Source of the DNA: Gammaproteobacteria bacterium
GTDB taxonomy: Bacteria > Pseudomonadota > Gammaproteobacteria > Porifericomitales > Porifericomitaceae
Direction: 5' to 3'
Assembly: GCA_028817255.1 (NCBI GenBank)
Contig: JAPPQA010000154.1
Span: forward strand, 1-8,485
Length of the DNA: 8,485 bases
Made by a program: the position numbers and the translations under genes. Below, in pieces: positions 6,770 through 8,485 of the stretch (the first letter of the stretch is position 1; every line of letters begins with the position of its first letter). The notes beneath the pieces were generated by a model. That model did not search any database and had not been told where the DNA came from. It worked only from the letters and a program-made list of their open reading frames with translations.

Positions 6770-7807
6770 GTATTTTGTTATCAGAAGTTCGGCGATCTGC
6801 ACCGCATTCAAGGCGGCGCCCTTGCGCACATTATCCGCCACTACCCAAAGGTCAATGCCCCGGGGGTGAGAAATATCCGCCCGCACGCGGCCCACATACA
6901 CCGCGTCCCGGCCCGCCGCATCGGTCAGGGCGGTAGGATACTCGCCTTCGCCGGGCTCATCCAATAATCGCACTCCCGGCGCCTGCCGCAGCAATTCCCG
7001 CAACTCCGGCACGCCGAGCGCGCGCCGGGTCTCCAGATGCAGCGCCTCGGAATGACCGTAATGCACGGGCACCCGCACCGCCGTCGGATTGACGCGCAAC
7101 TCTCCGTCCCCGAAGATCTTCCGCGTCTCCCACACCATCTTCATCTCTTCGCGGGTATAGCCGTTGTCCTGAAAGAGATCGATGTGCGGCAACACATTGT
7201 CCGCGATGATCTTCGGATAGACCGCACCCCGCGGCCGCTCGCCCTCGCGCAAGGCGCGGGCCTGCCGCCGCCACTCCTCGACCCCGCGGCGCCCGGAGCC
7301 GGAGACCGCCTGGTAAGTGCAGACATTGACCCGCTCAATGCCGGCGGCATCGAAGATCGGCTTCAGCACCACCGCCATCTGGATGGTGGAACAGTTGGGG
7401 TTGGCCACGATGCGCCGCGCCTGCCAGCCGGCGGCGGCCTCCGGGTTCACCTCGGGGACCACCAGCGGCACGTCCGCCTGGTAGCGAAAGCAGGACGTAT
7501 TATCCACCACCACGCAACCCGCCGCCGCCGCCCGCGGCGCATGTTCGGCCGAGACCGCCGCGCCGGCGGAAAAGAACGCGATCTCCACGCCGGCAAAATC
7601 GAAGTCGGCCAGGGCCTCGACGCGCAACTGGCGCCCCTGGAAGTCCATCCGGCGCCCGGCGGAACGGCGGCTGGCCAGTACATGCAGATCGGCCAGCGGA
7701 AAATCCCGCTCCGCCAGGATAGCCAGCATGGCTTCTCCCACGATGCCGGTCGCGCCCGCCACCGCCACGTTCCAGCGCCTGTCCATATCCCGCACGGTCT
7801 CCTGCAT
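6752..7807 (-). CDS. asd: Aspartate-semialdehyde dehydrogenase
   Basis: Asd reduces beta-aspartyl phosphate to aspartate semialdehyde with NADPH, the branch point to lysine/diaminopimelate, threonine and methionine. The product is 351 aa from the ATG at 7807. It shows the NADP loop GATGIVG (18-24), the active-site cysteine in NPNCST (C139), the substrate segment TYQAVSGSGRRGVEE (164-178), RVPVHYGHSE (245-254) with the catalytic His252, and the C-terminal VVADNVRKGAALNAVQIAE. An internal ATG at 7786 (Met8) gives MDRRWNVAVAGATG, closer to the usual distance from start to dinucleotide loop, and may be the true start; neither codon has a strong Shine-Dalgarno. The gene ends 18 bp before fimV. No convincing promoter was found upstream, where the DNA is repeat-rich. 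Confidence 0.97.
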   Translation of the reverse strand: MQETVRDMDRRWNVAVAGATGIVGEAMLAILAERDFPLADLHVLASRRSAGRRMDFQGRQLRVEALADFDFAGVEIAFFSAGAAVSAEHAPRAAAAGCVVVDNTSCFRYQADVPLVVPEVNPEAAAGWQARRIVANPNCSTIQMAVVLKPIFDAAGIERVNVCTYQAVSGSGRRGVEEWRRQARALREGERPRGAVYPKIIADNVLPHIDLFQDNGYTREEMKMVWETRKIFGDGELRVNPTAVRVPVHYGHSEALHLETRRALGVPELRELLRQAPGVRLLDEPGEGEYPTALTDAAGRDAVYVGRVRADISHPRGIDLWVVADNVRKGAALNAVQIAELLITKYLQYKL

Positions 7808-7883
7808 GTCTATCCGTCTATCCCGCCGTTGCCGCCATCTGTGCGGACTCTTGGCGCCTCGCCCTCAAATACCCGGATGCTGG

Positions 7884-7903
7884 ATTCCCGCTTCTGCGGG
7901 AAT
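7884..7903. repeat. 20-bp palindromic repeat (ATTCCC-N8-GGGAAT type), copy 1
   Basis: ATTCCCGCTTCTGCGGGAAT is flanked by CTGG and GGCGG. It has the ATTCCC-N8-GGGAAT form of the dRS3-like elements known from Neisseria and common in proteobacterial intergenic DNA. By its asymmetric flanks (GGATTCC...GGAATGRC) it lies in the same orientation as copy 3. Confidence 0.8.
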
Positions 7904-7944
7904 GGCGGAAAAAAGAGGCGGAGACGGCTTTTGCACAGCCTGCC

Positions 7945-7980
7945 GCGCGGGAATAAAGCCCATCCCGATCTTTCCCGCGC
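7945..7980. repeat. Inverted repeat GCGCGGGAA / TTCCCGCGC
   Basis: A perfect 9-bp stem (7945-7953 with 7972-7980) encloses an 18-nt loop. It resembles the palindromic repeats in base content but is not the same element. No T-run follows on either strand, so it is not called a terminator. Confidence 0.5.
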
Positions 7981-8011
7981 CCCCACCCCGCCATTCCTGC
8001 GCCCCCCATTT

Positions 8012-8119
8012 GTCATTCCGGCGCAGGCCGGAATCCAGTGAATAATGCGCGCGCTTCGCGCTCCTTCGCGATACCGAGGGCGCAAGAGCAAGAGGGATTC
8101 CGGCTTTCGCCGGAATGAC
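8012..8119. repeat. 108-bp MITE-like pair of inverted 20-bp palindromes (copies 2 and 3)
   Basis: Copy 2 (8015-8034, ATTCCGGCGCAGGCCGGAAT) and copy 3 (8097-8116, ATTCCGGCTTTCGCCGGAAT) face opposite ways. The outer ends form a perfect 12-bp inverted repeat, GTCATTCCGGCG (8012-8023) and CGCCGGAATGAC (8108-8119). The spacer between them holds a small GCGCG-CTT-CGCGC hairpin (8049-8061) and no reading frame of interest. No target-site duplication is evident. It resembles paired dRS3/REP-type elements; mobility is not shown. Confidence 0.65.
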
Positions 8120-8238
8120 GGAAGGAGAAAGCGGGAATGACGGAGTGTGCCATGCCATTAGGTGGTTTTTCGCACGGTTCTGGATTTTTGGGATTTTTGC
8201 ACAACCTAGCAGGTAACGACCAGGGTCCCTAGTACATA

Positions 8239-8263
8239 CCCCGGCAAGGCAAGCGGGCCGGGG
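8239..8263 (-). terminator. Possible transcription-end hairpin after the outer-membrane-type gene
   Basis: CCCCGGC (8239-8245) pairs with GCCGGGG (8257-8263) around an 11-nt loop, 14 bp after the stop of the gene at 8277. No T-run follows on the minus strand, so intrinsic termination is doubtful. Confidence 0.3.
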
Positions 8264-8276
8264 GGAATGCCGGCAC

Positions 8277-8485
8277 TCAGAAGCGCAGGCCGCTGTCGAG
8301 CAGGAATTGGTAATCGGAAACGGGGCCGCTCTCGCGCCGCAAACCGGCGTCCAGCGAGAAGCGCTCCGCCTCGAAGCGCAGCCCGCCGCCGTAACTGCTA
8401 ACGCCCGAGGCCAGGCCACTCTTGCCGTACAGCGTCAACAGCCCCGGCAGGCCCCGCGCCAGGCGCACGTCGCCGATGCCATACG
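8277..8485 (-). CDS. C-terminal fragment of a probable outer-membrane beta-barrel protein
   Basis: The frame is open from the window edge to a TGA at 8277, giving 68 residues and no start; the gene continues beyond the window. The fragment alternates polar/small and hydrophobic or aromatic residues in short strands separated by turns (for example LRFEAERFSLDAGLRR and SDYQFLLDSGLRF) and ends in Phe, as outer-membrane barrel proteins recognised by BamA usually do. Gly/Tyr-rich text such as YGKSGLASGVSSYGGG fits a barrel. No specific family is recognised; a porin-like or transport barrel is possible. It lies on the same strand as asd, about 470 bp away, and is probably a separate transcription unit. 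Confidence 0.6.
   Translation of the reverse strand, partial: YGIGDVRLARGLPGLLTLYGKSGLASGVSSYGGGLRFEAERFSLDAGLRRESGPVSDYQFLLDSGLRF

Larger units (their letters stand above)
7808..8276. other. Gene-less region between asd and the outer-membrane-type gene
   Basis: About 470 bp contain no credible gene. Open frames here merely translate the palindromic repeats (peptides such as VIPAKAGIP or SGLRRND, familiar repeat artefacts). The stretch holds three 20-bp palindromes, a partial fourth (8133-8144), a 9-bp hairpin, a near-repeat of TTTTGCACA-CCT and a GC-rich hairpin just after the upstream gene. The asd promoter should lie here, but no clear -35/-10 pair was recognised. Confidence 0.75.

Noticed and set aside
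7037..8041. 334-codon plus-strand open frame opposite asd running into the repeat region
   Set aside because: It is antisense to the conserved asd core, and its end (VIPAQAGIQ) is the typical artefact of translating the palindromic repeat.
7884..8144. CRISPR-like array
   Set aside because: Copies are palindromic, in mixed orientation and irregularly spaced, with no regular spacers and no cas genes; they are interspersed palindromes.
7865..8419. 184-codon minus-strand frame between asd and the outer-membrane-type gene
   Set aside because: It combines an out-of-frame part of the upstream gene with translated palindromes (VIPAKAGIP, SGLRRND, AIPAEAGIQ); there is no coherent protein.

Overview
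The window is a GC-rich stretch of bacterial chromosome with every recognisable gene on the minus strand. Reading in the direction of transcription (high to low coordinates), the order is: 3' end of an outer-membrane-type protein gene, a gene-less stretch rich in small repeats, asd, fimV, a membrane protein with EcfT/CbiQ character, truA, trpF, trpB, and the first codons of trpA. The order asd-fimV-truA-trpF-trpB-trpA, together with FimV itself (a type IV pilus/polarity protein), points to a gammaproteobacterium or a close relative. The genus cannot be read from the sequence. The interspersed 20-bp ATTCCSG...CSGGAAT palindromes also occur widely in such genomes.

Layout: 1-55 is the start of trpA; 104-1342 trpB; 1314-1946 trpF; 1964-2755 truA; 2752-3441 the EcfT-like membrane protein; 3494-6733 fimV; 6752-7807 asd; 7808-8276 has no gene but holds three 20-bp palindromes, a 108-bp MITE-like pair of them and other repeats; 8277-8485 is the C-terminus of a probable beta-barrel protein. 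From asd to trpA the genes are separated by at most about 50 bp, and several overlap (EcfT-like/truA by 4 bp, trpF/trpB by about 29 bp). They probably form one long transcription unit. It mixes amino-acid biosynthesis (aspartate-semialdehyde, tryptophan), tRNA pseudouridylation and pole/pilus organisation. A good sigma70-type promoter inside the 3' end of asd suggests that fimV and the downstream genes can also be transcribed separately from asd.

No new multi-gene system is visible; this is mostly ordinary core-genome sequence. The points most worth a second look are: the uncharacterised EcfT-like protein between fimV and truA; the promoter that abuts the annotated fimV start; the two internal repeat blocks of FimV; start-site questions in trpB and trpA; and the palindromic repeats upstream of asd.
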